Positions 39,206 to 47,589 of a stretch of DNA of 64,000 bases are shown one piece after another. Position 1 is the first letter of the stretch, and each line of letters begins with the position of its first letter. This DNA comes from Acetobacteraceae bacterium (GTDB lineage Bacteria > Pseudomonadota > Alphaproteobacteria > Acetobacterales > Acetobacteraceae), in contig CANJLW010000018.1 of assembly GCA_947475245.1 (NCBI GenBank), positions 1-64,000 on the forward strand, in the 5' to 3' direction. A program made the position numbers and the translations under genes. The notes under the pieces were generated by a model. That model was not told where the DNA came from. It ran no database searches and saw nothing but the letters and a program-made list of their open reading frames with translations.

Positions 39206-40758
39206 GTTTGTTCCGTTGCCTGTCTTGCTTCGAGGTCGCGCAGTACCCGGCGGTTGACCTTCCCGGCCGGGGTCTTGGGTAATTCGGCGACGAACTGCAC
39301 CACACGCGGGTATTCGTGTTGGCTGAGCCGAACGCGCACAAAGGTCTGGATATCCGCGGTCAGCGCATCGTCCGCCGATCGATCGCTGACGATAAACGCC
39401 TTGATCACCTGACCGCGCAACGCGTCGGGCACGCCGATCACCGCGGCCTCCCGCACCGCCGGGTGCTTCAGCAGCGCGTTCTCCACCTCCGTCGCGCCGA
39501 TCGTCCAACCGGCGGAGATGATGACGTCGTCCGCCCGTCCGCCATGCCAGAAGTAACCGTCCGCGTCGACCCGGCCGCGATCCTTGGTCGCGAACCAGCC
39601 GTCGCGCCGCCAGACCTTGATCTCGCCGGACTGGTCGGCCGGACAGATCGACCCATCGGGCGCGACCACCGCGACCTTGACCCCGGGCACGGGGCGACCC
39701 AGCGATCCCGGCTTGCCCTGAAAATCCTCCGCCCCCGGATAATCGGCCAGGATCACACCCACCTCGGTCGTGCCGTACATGCTGCACAGGCGGGCGCCGA
39801 ACGTCGCCTCCGCGAAGCCCAGGCTTTCGCTGTCGATCGGCTCTCCGGTAAAGCTCATCTTGCGGATGGCATAGCGGTACTCGCCCGCCGAACCGCTGTT
39901 CTTCATCATGCGATAATGCGTCGCCGCCGCCGACAGGTTGGTGATACCGAAATCGGCCAGCGCCTTCAGCAGCAAGGCCGCGTCGAACCGCCCGGACCAG
40001 GTGCCGGTTTCCACCCCCAGACCCAGCGGCGCCAATGTCCCGTGCCACAGCCCATGGCCCCAGGCCGGGGAGGACGGGCAGAAGAAGCGGTCCCCCGGTC
40101 TGATGCCGGTTCCGTAGAGCGCGGCATTGGCGACCACGACAATGGCGCGGTGCGTGTGCTTGATGGCTTCCGGCAGGTCGCGCGTCGTGCCCGATGTGTA
40201 CTGGTACATCGCCATGTCGTCGGCCCGGGTGGCCGCGGCGAAGTGAACGGGGAAGCCCGCCAAGGTCGCCATGAACGCGTCATCGGCCACCACGACGGGC
40301 ATCGGCGACAGTTCGGCGGCTTTCTCGGCATTGGTCAGCAGCAGAGCCGGCGTGCAATCGTCGATCCGCAGCCGCACCCCGTCCGGGCCGAACAGCGTGA
40401 ACAACGGCACCGCCACCGCCCCGGCCTTCATCGCGCCGAACATCGCCGCATAGAACGGCAGCGACGGTTCCAGCATGATCGCCACGCGATCGCCCGGCCG
40501 CGTGCCCCGCGCGATCAGCCAGTTGGCGAAACGCGACGACCAAACCCGCAATGCCTGAAAGCCGATGGCCTGGCTGGTCCCATCCGCGAACGCCAGACGA
40601 ATCGCGACACGATCGGGAGTCCGCTCCGCCCAGCGATCGATGCACTCATGCGCGATGTTCAACCGTTCGCGATCGCCGTCGAACAGCGCCCATAAGCCGT
40701 CACCGCTGAAATGGCGGTGGGCATCGTCGTAACGCGTATAATCGGTCAGCCTTATCAT
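39202..40758 (-). CDS. AMP-forming acyl/aryl-CoA ligase
   Basis: A 518-residue ANL-superfamily ligase. The ATP loop reads YTSGTTRDLPEAIKHTH, in place of the commoner TSGTTGxPK. SMYGTTEVGV, the adenylate-binding GRADDVIISAG and the catalytic lysine in PKTPAGKVNRR follow. It activates a carboxylic acid as its CoA thioester; the acid is unknown. ATGA overlap with the MaoC-like gene. The ATG at 40758 lies close to the divergent HAD gene. Confidence 0.9.
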   Translation of the reverse strand: MIRLTDYTRYDDAHRHFSGDGLWALFDGDRERLNIAHECIDRWAERTPDRVAIRLAFADGTSQAIGFQALRVWSSRFANWLIARGTRPGDRVAIMLEPSLPFYAAMFGAMKAGAVAVPLFTLFGPDGVRLRIDDCTPALLLTNAEKAAELSPMPVVVADDAFMATLAGFPVHFAAATRADDMAMYQYTSGTTRDLPEAIKHTHRAIVVVANAALYGTGIRPGDRFFCPSSPAWGHGLWHGTLAPLGLGVETGTWSGRFDAALLLKALADFGITNLSAAATHYRMMKNSGSAGEYRYAIRKMSFTGEPIDSESLGFAEATFGARLCSMYGTTEVGVILADYPGAEDFQGKPGSLGRPVPGVKVAVVAPDGSICPADQSGEIKVWRRDGWFATKDRGRVDADGYFWHGGRADDVIISAGWTIGATEVENALLKHPAVREAAVIGVPDALRGQVIKAFIVSDRSADDALTADIQTFVRVRLSQHEYPRVVQFVAELPKTPAGKVNRRVLRDLEARQATEQT

Positions 40759-40847
40759 CGTGCCATAGTCCCATCGGGCGCGCGGTTGTCAAACGCATGG
40801 GCCGCCAACATGATGCGGCCTCAACCACCCGGATAGATCCCTCGACC

Positions 40848-41492
40848 ATGCCCATCCGCGCTGTCTGCTTCGATGTCGGTGAGACATTGATCGATGAAAC
40901 CCGCCACTGGATCGAATGGGCGAGCTATCTCGGCGTTCCGCCCCTGACTTTGTTCACCGCCATCGGCGTCACCATGGAGCGCGGCGAATCGCTCCGCCGC
41001 GTCTTCGAAATCTTCCGCCCCGATCTCGATATCCGCACTGCTCGGCAGGAACGCGCGAAATCCGGCTGGCGCTATGATTTTGAACATGTGGACCTGTATC
41101 CCGACGCGATCCCCTGCCTGACCGCGCTGCGCGCCGGGGGGCTGAAAGTGCTGATCGCGGGCAACCAGCCGGTGGAATCCGAGGCCGCGCTGCTGAAGCT
41201 GAACGTCCCCGCGGATGTCATCGCCAGCTCCGCCGGCTGGGGTGTTTCCAAACCCGATCCCCGCTTTTTCGACAAGGTCGTCGAGGCCGCCGGCATGCCC
41301 GCGTCCGATATCGCCTATGTCGGAGACCGGCTGGATAACGACGTGCTGCCGTCGCTCGCGGCCGGCATGACGGCGGTCTTCGTGCGGCGCGGCCCCTGGG
41401 GCTGGATGCACGCGGAAAAGCCGGAAATCGCCCAGGCGCATATACGCCTGAACTCCTTGACCGAATTGCCCGAAGCACTGGCCGAACTGTGA
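40848..41492 (+). CDS. HAD-family hydrolase
   Basis: The protein has 214 residues. Motif I is CFDVGETLID: the nucleophile Asp is followed by Gly-Glu-Thr, so the second acidic residue usual for phosphatases is replaced. Motif III is SKPDPRFF and motif IV VGDRLDND. Relatives include small phosphatases and haloacid dehalogenases. The ATG at 40848 starts just before motif I. The stop overlaps the thioesterase start. Confidence 0.82.
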   Translation: MPIRAVCFDVGETLIDETRHWIEWASYLGVPPLTLFTAIGVTMERGESLRRVFEIFRPDLDIRTARQERAKSGWRYDFEHVDLYPDAIPCLTALRAGGLKVLIAGNQPVESEAALLKLNVPADVIASSAGWGVSKPDPRFFDKVVEAAGMPASDIAYVGDRLDNDVLPSLAAGMTAVFVRRGPWGWMHAEKPEIAQAHIRLNSLTELPEALAEL

Positions 41493-41908
41493 GCACGCCG
41501 TTTGATCCGGCCGCCCACGGGTGGCGGCAGATGGCGCCCGCCGGCGCAATGCCGGCAAGCGCCGGTCTGCCGTGGACCCGGCGCTACGGCGACGGCTGGC
41601 GCTATGCCATGTTGACCGGCCCGGAACATGCCAACCCGCAGGGCGCGGTCCATGGCGGCATGCTGATGACCTTCGTCGATCACGGCCTGAGCATGCTGGC
41701 GTGGGAGGCCGCGGACCGCGCGGCATGCTCCACCATTCAACTGAACGGCCACTTCCTGGCGGCGGTGCAGCCGGGAGAGTTTTTGGAGCTGGAAGGCGAA
41801 ATCACGCGGAAAACGCGAAGCATGGTCTTCGTGCGCGGCAAGCTGCGCGTGGGAGACCGCGATGTCGTCGCGGCGGATGGCATCTGGCGGATCCTGCGCG
41901 GTCGGTAA
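41489..41908 (+). CDS. PaaI/YdiI-type hotdog thioesterase
   Basis: A 139-residue single hotdog domain: HANPQGAVHGGMLMTFVDHGLSM holds the catalytic loop (HGG and Asp), then STIQLNGHFLAAVQPGEF. It hydrolyses small acyl- or aryl-CoA thioesters. The GTG start overlaps the HAD stop. It may release product from the CoA pathway of the divergent ligase and MaoC-like pair. Confidence 0.85.
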   Translation: MSTPFDPAAHGWRQMAPAGAMPASAGLPWTRRYGDGWRYAMLTGPEHANPQGAVHGGMLMTFVDHGLSMLAWEAADRAACSTIQLNGHFLAAVQPGEFLELEGEITRKTRSMVFVRGKLRVGDRDVVAADGIWRILRGR

Positions 41909-42071
41909 TCTCGCGTTCCCCAAAAGGGCGAGGCGCGATGTCGTGATTGGCGCGGAGTTCCGGATTGGATAGTACGTTCGCGTGAATATCCTTGCCCGTA
42001 ATACCGCGACTGTCCGCGCCGCCCCCTGTCGGGACCGACAGGCCCCGCCGGTCGGCCCGCACAGATTTCCC

Positions 42072-42730
42072 GATGAAATAACCCCATGCGCCCAGAGCGG
42101 CGACGCCGCCGCGCGCGCCACCGCGGGAAATCCGCGAACAAGACCCCATGCGCCCAGAGACCGCCGCCAGGATTCGCCTCCGCTTGGCACCGGACCGTGC
42201 CGCGCCCGGCGCTGTGATGAAATGACCCCATGCGTCCAGGGAGACGACACTGCCGCGCGCGCCTCCGCGGGAAATCCGCAACCAAGACCCTATGCGCCCA
42301 GAGACCGCCGCCGGGATTCACCTCCGCCGGACGTCCGGCCGTGCCGTGCTTGGCGCTGTGATGAAATGACCCCATGCGCCCAGAGAGGCGGGATCGCCGC
42401 GCGTGCCGCCGAGGGAAATCCGCGAACAAGACCCTATGCGCCCATAGGCAACCGCCGGAATTCGCCACCGTCGGGTGTCGGAAAGTGCCGTGCCCGGCGC
42501 CGTGATGAAATGACCCCACGCGCCCAGAGCGGCGGGGTCGCCGCGCGTGCCGCCGTCGGAAATCCGCAAACAAGACCCTATGCGCCCAGAGACCGCCGTC
42601 ACCGGGTGCCGGACTGTGCTGTGCCCGGCACTGTGATGGAATGACCCCATGCGCCCAGAGAGACGGGATCGCGGGGCTCACTCGCCGCCTGAAAACCGGC
42701 GACAAAACCCTACACGCCCTGAGAAACAGC
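42072..42730. repeat. Tandem repeat array 2
   Basis: Five units with starts near 42072, 42216, 42361, 42503 and 42636 (spacing 144, 145, 142 and 133 bp). Each holds two related cores. Core A reads ATGACCCCATGCGCCCAGAG; core B, about 66 bp later, reads CAAGACCCTATGCGCCCAGA followed by GACCGCCG. A final diverged core near 42700 (AAAACCCTACACGCCCTGAG) is closest to array 1. The array fills most of the 915-bp gap between the thioesterase and LLM genes. A perfect hairpin (CCTGTCGG/CCGACAGG) at 42025-42042 precedes it. Long minus-strand frames across it repeat the peptide LWAHG-type motif and are not genes. Confidence 0.85.
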
Positions 42731-42823
42731 GCGCGTCACGAACCTGACGGCAGGCCCATGCCATGTCACCGGACCCCATCCGATCACGGACGGAGTCCCC
42801 GCTGGGCAAAGGCCCAGGCAGGC

Positions 42824-43852
42824 TTACCCCGCCAGGGCTTTCAGCCTGGGCACGACATCGCGGAAGTAGCGTTCCAGGCTGCCGTTCAGGTAGTCCGGGC
42901 GCAATCCCGGCGGCGCGGCCCAGGTGACCAGGTCCGTGATCCCGTACTCCGCGATGAACGCCGACAGTTCCTTGACGCAGTGATCGACGTTGCCGACGAC
43001 CCAGGCCTGCGGAATGCGGGTTTCCTCGGTATTGCCCTTCACGCCGCCGGCCCCGGCACCGCCGCCCAGATCCTGTTGGAACTTTGCGTAGGTGCCCATG
43101 CGATAGCGTTCAGCCTGACGCACCGGCGGCCAATCGCGTTCGGGGTCGTCGGTGACCAGGCAGGACCGGATGATGCCCACGCGATATTGGCCGGGATCGC
43201 GGCCGGAGGCGGCCAGTTCGCGCCGCCAGGGATCGAGCACGGTGGAGCGTGGCCCCTGCGGCAACAGATTGGTGTCAAAGCGCGCGGCGCGCTGTGCCCC
43301 CGCCTCCGACATCGCCGCGACCCACAGCGGCGGGCCGCCGGCCTGGACGTAACCCGGGCGGATCGTGACGTCCTGGAAGTTGTAGCGTTTGCCGGCGAAG
43401 CTGAACTTCTCCCCGGCAAAGCACAGCTTCAGCACCGCGATCCCTTCGTCGGTCAGCGACACCCGGCGAGAGACCGGCAGACCGAAGCCGCGGAACTCGT
43501 GCGGCGCATAGCCCATGCCGACGCCCAGTTCGACTCGCCCGCCGGACAGATTGTCCAGCACCGCAAGATCCTCGGCCAGTCGGATCGGATGGTTGAACGG
43601 CAGCAGGCACACGTCGCAGGAGAAGCGAGCGTTCTTTGTGCGCGCGGCCATGGCCGAGGCGAGGGGAATCCACGACGGCAGGTAGCCGTCGTCCATGAAG
43701 TGGTGTTCGGTGAACCAGACCAGATCGAGGCCGAGACCGTCCAGCCAGGTCACCTGCTCCATCAGCGCCGCGTAAAGCGACGCGTTGTCGAGGCCGGTTT
43801 CCGGCGTATTCCGGAAATCGTGGACCACCCCAACGCGCAGCTTTTGCGACAT
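42824..43852 (-). CDS. LLM-class flavin-dependent oxidoreductase
   Basis: A 342-residue luciferase-like TIM-barrel enzyme. WFTEHHF, RLAEDLAVLDNLSGGRVELGVGMGY-type barrel segments (about 93-115) and the PLWVAAMSEAG segment are typical. It would use reduced flavin or F420 to oxidise an unknown substrate; FMN-dependent monooxygenase is more likely in this organism group. It starts inside the stop of the aminotransferase gene (TGATG), so they are coupled. Confidence 0.87.
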   Translation of the reverse strand: MSQKLRVGVVHDFRNTPETGLDNASLYAALMEQVTWLDGLGLDLVWFTEHHFMDDGYLPSWIPLASAMAARTKNARFSCDVCLLPFNHPIRLAEDLAVLDNLSGGRVELGVGMGYAPHEFRGFGLPVSRRVSLTDEGIAVLKLCFAGEKFSFAGKRYNFQDVTIRPGYVQAGGPPLWVAAMSEAGAQRAARFDTNLLPQGPRSTVLDPWRRELAASGRDPGQYRVGIIRSCLVTDDPERDWPPVRQAERYRMGTYAKFQQDLGGGAGAGGVKGNTEETRIPQAWVVGNVDHCVKELSAFIAEYGITDLVTWAAPPGLRPDYLNGSLERYFRDVVPRLKALAG

Positions 43853-45024
43853 CAGGCGTTGCCGGACAGGTATTCGATCGCGGCCTGGACGCCGCCCGAC
43901 TTGTGCGGGATGCCGGCGGCGCGCAGCCCCATTTCGACGCCGGTCAGCGTGCCGGTCAGTTGCAGCACCGACAGATCGCCCATGTGGCCGATGCGGAACA
44001 GCTTGTCGTCGACCCGGCCCAGGCCGTTACCCAGGCTCATGTTGAAGCGTTCCAGGATGACCGTCCGCAGCTTGTCCGCGCTGAACCCGTCGGGCACGCG
44101 GATCGCGGTCACGCCGGGCGCATACGCGGCGGGATCGGCGCATTGCAGTTCCAGGCCCCAGGCGCGCGCGGTGCGACGCGTGGCTTCGGCATAGCGGTCA
44201 TGCCGAGCACATACGTTTGTAAGGCCTTCGTCGAGAAGCATGGTGAGGGCTTCGTTGAGGGCGAAGAGCAGGTTGACGGCCGGGGTATAGGGGAAGAAGC
44301 CGGTCTTGTTGGCGGTGACCAGCGGTTCCCAATCCCAATAGCCGCGCGGCGAACCGCCGGCGCGGGACGCGGCCAGGGCCTTCTCGGACATCGCGGTGAA
44401 CGACAGGCCGGGGGGCACCATCAGGCCTTTTTGGGATCCGGCGATGGTTACGTCGACCTTCCACTCGTCATGGCGATAGTCGGCGCAGGCGAGGGAGGAG
44501 ATGGCGTCGACCATCAGCATGGCCGGGTGTCCGGCCTTGTCCATGGCGGCGCGCACGGCGGCCACGTCGGACATGCAGCTTGTCGAGGTTTCGCTGTGCA
44601 CGACGCACACCGCTTTGATCTTGTGTTCCCGATCGTCGCGCAGCACCTGGCCGATCGCTTCCGGGTCGGCCCCGCGGCGCCAATCGGTATCCAGCGCGAC
44701 GATGTCGTGGCCCAGCTTGATGGCCATCTGTTCCCACAGATGGGCGAACTGGCCGGTGCGGGTGACCAGGATACGGTCGCCCACGTTCAACGCGTTGACC
44801 AGCGCCGATTCCCACGCGCCCGTACCGGACGACGGGAAGATGCCGACGATACCCGAAGTCTGGAACACCTGGCGCAGCTTGCCGATCACTTCCAGGCCAA
44901 GGCGACCGAACTCCGGACCTCGGTGGTTGATCGTGCTGCGCTCCATGGCGCGAAGAACCCGCTCGGGCACGTTGGTCGGCCCGGGAGTCTGAAGAAAATG
45001 GCGTCCAGACGTATATTCAGTCAT
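43852..45024 (-). CDS. Serine-glyoxylate / alanine-glyoxylate-type aminotransferase
   Basis: A 390-residue fold-type I PLP enzyme. FLQTPGPTNVPERVLRAME and NHRGPEF open it, SSGTGAWESALVNA binds phosphate, and the Schiff-base lysine is in AGSQKGLMVPPG. It matches SgaA-like enzymes moving the amino group from serine or alanine to glyoxylate. With glyA elsewhere in the window a glyoxylate/serine route is possible, but the coupled LLM gene suggests a dedicated catabolic role. The ATG at 45024 has GGAGG upstream. Confidence 0.87.
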   Translation of the reverse strand: MTEYTSGRHFLQTPGPTNVPERVLRAMERSTINHRGPEFGRLGLEVIGKLRQVFQTSGIVGIFPSSGTGAWESALVNALNVGDRILVTRTGQFAHLWEQMAIKLGHDIVALDTDWRRGADPEAIGQVLRDDREHKIKAVCVVHSETSTSCMSDVAAVRAAMDKAGHPAMLMVDAISSLACADYRHDEWKVDVTIAGSQKGLMVPPGLSFTAMSEKALAASRAGGSPRGYWDWEPLVTANKTGFFPYTPAVNLLFALNEALTMLLDEGLTNVCARHDRYAEATRRTARAWGLELQCADPAAYAPGVTAIRVPDGFSADKLRTVILERFNMSLGNGLGRVDDKLFRIGHMGDLSVLQLTGTLTGVEMGLRAAGIPHKSGGVQAAIEYLSGNA

Positions 45025-45174
45025 CGTAATCGCATCCTCCAAGCCGGGCGTAGAAGCATGACCGCGCGCGGTTGGCAATGCCGGGGGTGGATTGCAGGTC
45101 TGCGCGGATCGCGCGACCCTGGCGGGAAGGGCGGATTCAACGCCGTGGCGCAATGATGAATCGAGGAGGTTTCC

Positions 45175-45213
45175 ATGCAACGAATCCTGTCCACCCGAGG
45201 CCGCGGATGCTGA
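45175..45213 (+). CDS. Possible 12-residue leader peptide
   Basis: ATG at 45175 follows an excellent ribosome site (GAGGAGG at 45163-45169, 5 bp spacing) and encodes MQRILSTRGRGC, then TGA. The TGA overlaps the most likely start of the iron-type binding protein (ATG at 45207), a layout seen in translational coupling. It could instead be a chance site serving a longer start at 45156. Confidence 0.35.
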   Translation: MQRILSTRGRGC

Positions 45214-46235
45214 GCCGTCGGGGATTTTCCGGCATGCTGGCCGGGGTTTCGCTGCTGGGTCCGGCGACGGCGCGGGCCGATCTGGGCGCGCTGGAAGAAG
45301 CCGGGCGCAGGGAAGGCGGGCTGACCTGGTACACGGCGCAGACCGACGGAGAGACCGCCGAACGCATCGGCCGGAGTTTCACCGCGCGATATCCCGGCAT
45401 CAAGGTTACGGTCGTACGCACCACCGCTCAGGTTGCCTACGAACGCCTGTCGGCCGAACTCAAGAACAAGAACCTGGCCTGCGATGTGTTCAGCTCCACC
45501 GATCCCGGACACGACGAAACGCTGAAGCAGAAGGGGCTTCTGGCGCGCTACGTGCCGCAAAACGACGCCCAATTGTCCCCGACATTCCGCGCCTTCGACA
45601 AGGACGGCTACTACCACGCGACCGCCGGCGGGCTGGTGCTGATCGCCTACAACACGTCCAAGGTGAAGCCCGAGGACGCTCCGGCGAACTGGACGGACCT
45701 GCTCGCCCCGAAATGGAACCGGCAGGTCGCGGTCGGACATCCCGCTTTCAGCGGCTTCGTCGGCACCTGGGTGCTCGCGATGCGCAAGCTGTATGGCTGG
45801 AAGTACTTCGAGTCGTTGGAAAAAAGCCGCCCGCAGGTCGGACGTTCCATTATCGATACGACTACGACGCTGACCGCCGGCGAACGCTCCGTGGCCGCAA
45901 GCTCCGCGACGTCCACCCTGCACGCGGTCGATAAGGGCAATCCCCTGGCCGTCGTGCATCCCACCGACGGCGCGCTGCTGATCGTCGCCGCCTCCGCCAT
46001 CATGGCCAACGCCCCCCATCCCTCCGCCGCTCGCTTGTTTCTCGAATTCCTGCAAAGCGAGGAAGTCGCGCATATTTCGGTTAAGCAACGCGCTGAGTCG
46101 ATGCGCCCGGAAGTGACGGCTCTGCCGGGGGCGAAGCCGTTCACCGAGATCAAGACGTTCCAACTGACGGTGGCCGAAACCTTGAAGGGAATCCCAGAGG
46201 TTATCGAGCAATGGCGCGATACCTTCGGCGGCTGA
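45207..46235 (+). CDS. Fe(III)-type ABC transporter substrate-binding protein with Tat signal
   Basis: The protein has about 342 residues. The start MLSRRGFSGMLAG carries a twin-arginine motif and cleaves after ARA, so it is exported folded. The mature part follows the AfuA/FbpA-like extracellular binding protein type 1 pattern (LTWYTAQTDGETAERIGRSF, FSSTDPGHDETLKQKGLL, LVLIAYNTSKVKPEDAP). Such proteins bind iron, phosphonates or small organics. No permease or ATPase is adjacent. A longer start at 45156 is in frame but would push the Tat motif inward. Confidence 0.82.
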   Translation: MLSRRGFSGMLAGVSLLGPATARADLGALEEAGRREGGLTWYTAQTDGETAERIGRSFTARYPGIKVTVVRTTAQVAYERLSAELKNKNLACDVFSSTDPGHDETLKQKGLLARYVPQNDAQLSPTFRAFDKDGYYHATAGGLVLIAYNTSKVKPEDAPANWTDLLAPKWNRQVAVGHPAFSGFVGTWVLAMRKLYGWKYFESLEKSRPQVGRSIIDTTTTLTAGERSVAASSATSTLHAVDKGNPLAVVHPTDGALLIVAASAIMANAPHPSAARLFLEFLQSEEVAHISVKQRAESMRPEVTALPGAKPFTEIKTFQLTVAETLKGIPEVIEQWRDTFGG

Positions 46236-46252
46236 ACGGAATGGCGTCGGTG

Positions 46253-46870
46253 TCACGTTTTCCCGCGCAATTGGGCGATCTCGGCCTCCAACGCCGCGAT
46301 GCGCCGGTCGCGTTGGGAGAGCGCGGCGGCGACGTCGGCGGCCTCGAAGCGTTGCGGAATATGCTGCGGGCAGTTCGAGTCCCACGCGCCGACGGTGAAG
46401 ACGATGGCCTGTTCGCCGCGCGGCGTGCCTTCGCCGGCGGTCAGTTCTTCCAGCAGGGCCGGATCGTCCTCCACCACCCGCGCGGTGCCCCAGATCTTGA
46501 TGCGGCGACGATTCGCGTAGTCGATCAGAAACAGATACGCCTTGGCGTTCTCGGAAAGGTTGCCGGTGGTGATGAACTGACGATTGCCCCGGTAGTCGGC
46601 GAAGGCGATGGTTTTGGCGTCCCGCACGTGCAGGAAGCCCGCCGCACCGCCGCGATGCTGGATGTAAGGCTGCCCATCGGCGGTCGCCGTCGCCAGGAAT
46701 ACGCTGGTCTGTTCGGCGATGAACGCCGCCAGGTCCGGCGTGATCTCCGTCTTCCACGCGCCCGCTTCTTCGCGGCGGGCATAGGATGCGCGCGAACCCT
46801 TGCGGGTCTGGATTGCCTTCACGGCCGGGGTGAAGGCGATGTCGCTGGAATAGCCGATTGTTCCGGTCAT
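46253..46870 (-). CDS. Pyridoxamine 5'-phosphate oxidase-like flavin protein
   Basis: A 205-residue split-barrel FMN-binding protein: FIAEQTSVFLATATADGQPYIQ-type opening (about 50-71), HRGGAAGFLHV, DYRGNRQFITTGNL and IWGTARVVEDDP. The end is a short coiled coil (RDRRIAALEAEIAQLRGK). It is likely an FMN-dependent oxidoreductase of unknown substrate. It is convergent with the binding-protein gene and lies 51 bp downstream of nothing else but the intergenic end of the CMD gene on the same strand order. Confidence 0.83.
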   Translation of the reverse strand: MTGTIGYSSDIAFTPAVKAIQTRKGSRASYARREEAGAWKTEITPDLAAFIAEQTSVFLATATADGQPYIQHRGGAAGFLHVRDAKTIAFADYRGNRQFITTGNLSENAKAYLFLIDYANRRRIKIWGTARVVEDDPALLEELTAGEGTPRGEQAIVFTVGAWDSNCPQHIPQRFEAADVAAALSQRDRRIAALEAEIAQLRGKT

Positions 46871-46921
46871 GTTGGGTTCTCCCGAGCCACACCGCTCATG
46901 GAGCGGTGTGGCGCATTGACG

Positions 46922-47473
46922 TCAGGCAGCGTGAAGGGCGGGGGATACCGCCGGGAAATCGATCTCGGTGCCGGCGACTTCGTTGATGTAGTTGGTCAGT
47001 GTGTTCAACGCGACGTGGGCGACGATCTCGACGATTTCGGCATCGCCGAACCCGGCGGCGCGCGCGGCGGTCAGCGCGGCATCGTCGATATGGCCGCGTT
47101 GACGGACGATGGCGGTTGCCAGGCGCACCGCGACATCGGCCTTGGCGTCGTTCGAAGCGCCACTCCGGTTCGCGGCGATTTCCGCCTCGTCCAGTTTCGC
47201 AACGTTCTTGCCCAGGTAGGTGTGCGCGGACAGGCAGTAGTTGCAGCCGTTCAGGTCGGCCACCGCCAGGGCGATGCGTTCGCGGGTTTTCGCGTCCAGG
47301 GCGCCGCGCGACAGGGCGGCGTGCAGACCCAGATAGCCGTCGAGGGCCGCGGGGCTGTTGGCGATGACACGAAACATGTTCGGAACCATTCCCAGCGACT
47401 TGCGCGCGCCTTCAAGGGCAGGGCGGGCGGCGGCCGGGGCGGTTTCGATGGTGGGGGTATTGAGGCGGGACAT
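46922..47473 (-). CDS. Carboxymuconolactone decarboxylase / AhpD-like protein
   Basis: A 183-residue all-helical protein with the redox motif NGCNYCLSAH (Cys-x2-Cys-x3-His) seen in peroxidase-type CMD proteins. It probably has peroxidase or alkylhydroperoxidase-like activity. The ATG at 47473 has AGGAGAG upstream. It is followed on the same strand by the flavin protein and is divergent from the LysR regulator, which is the usual layout for a LysR-controlled stress or detoxification pair. Confidence 0.87.
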   Translation of the reverse strand: MSRLNTPTIETAPAAARPALEGARKSLGMVPNMFRVIANSPAALDGYLGLHAALSRGALDAKTRERIALAVADLNGCNYCLSAHTYLGKNVAKLDEAEIAANRSGASNDAKADVAVRLATAIVRQRGHIDDAALTAARAAGFGDAEIVEIVAHVALNTLTNYINEVAGTEIDFPAVSPALHAA

Positions 47474-47589
47474 GCGATCTCTCCTGTGTTGGACCGGCGG
47501 GTCAGCCGATGACCTGGATATGATCTCTTCCGATCGGGCGCGGTATTCGGTAAATTCAGGATGGTCTGTTCCATAAATTGAGAGAATGA

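Noticed and set aside
41737-42705. Long minus-strand open frame across array 2
   Set aside because: It only repeats peptides such as LWAHRVLFADF from the tandem units; no ribosome site or known domain.
42072-42730. CRISPR array
   Set aside because: Units are 133-145 bp with two diverged cores each, flanks are also repetitive rather than unique spacers, and no cas gene is in the window.
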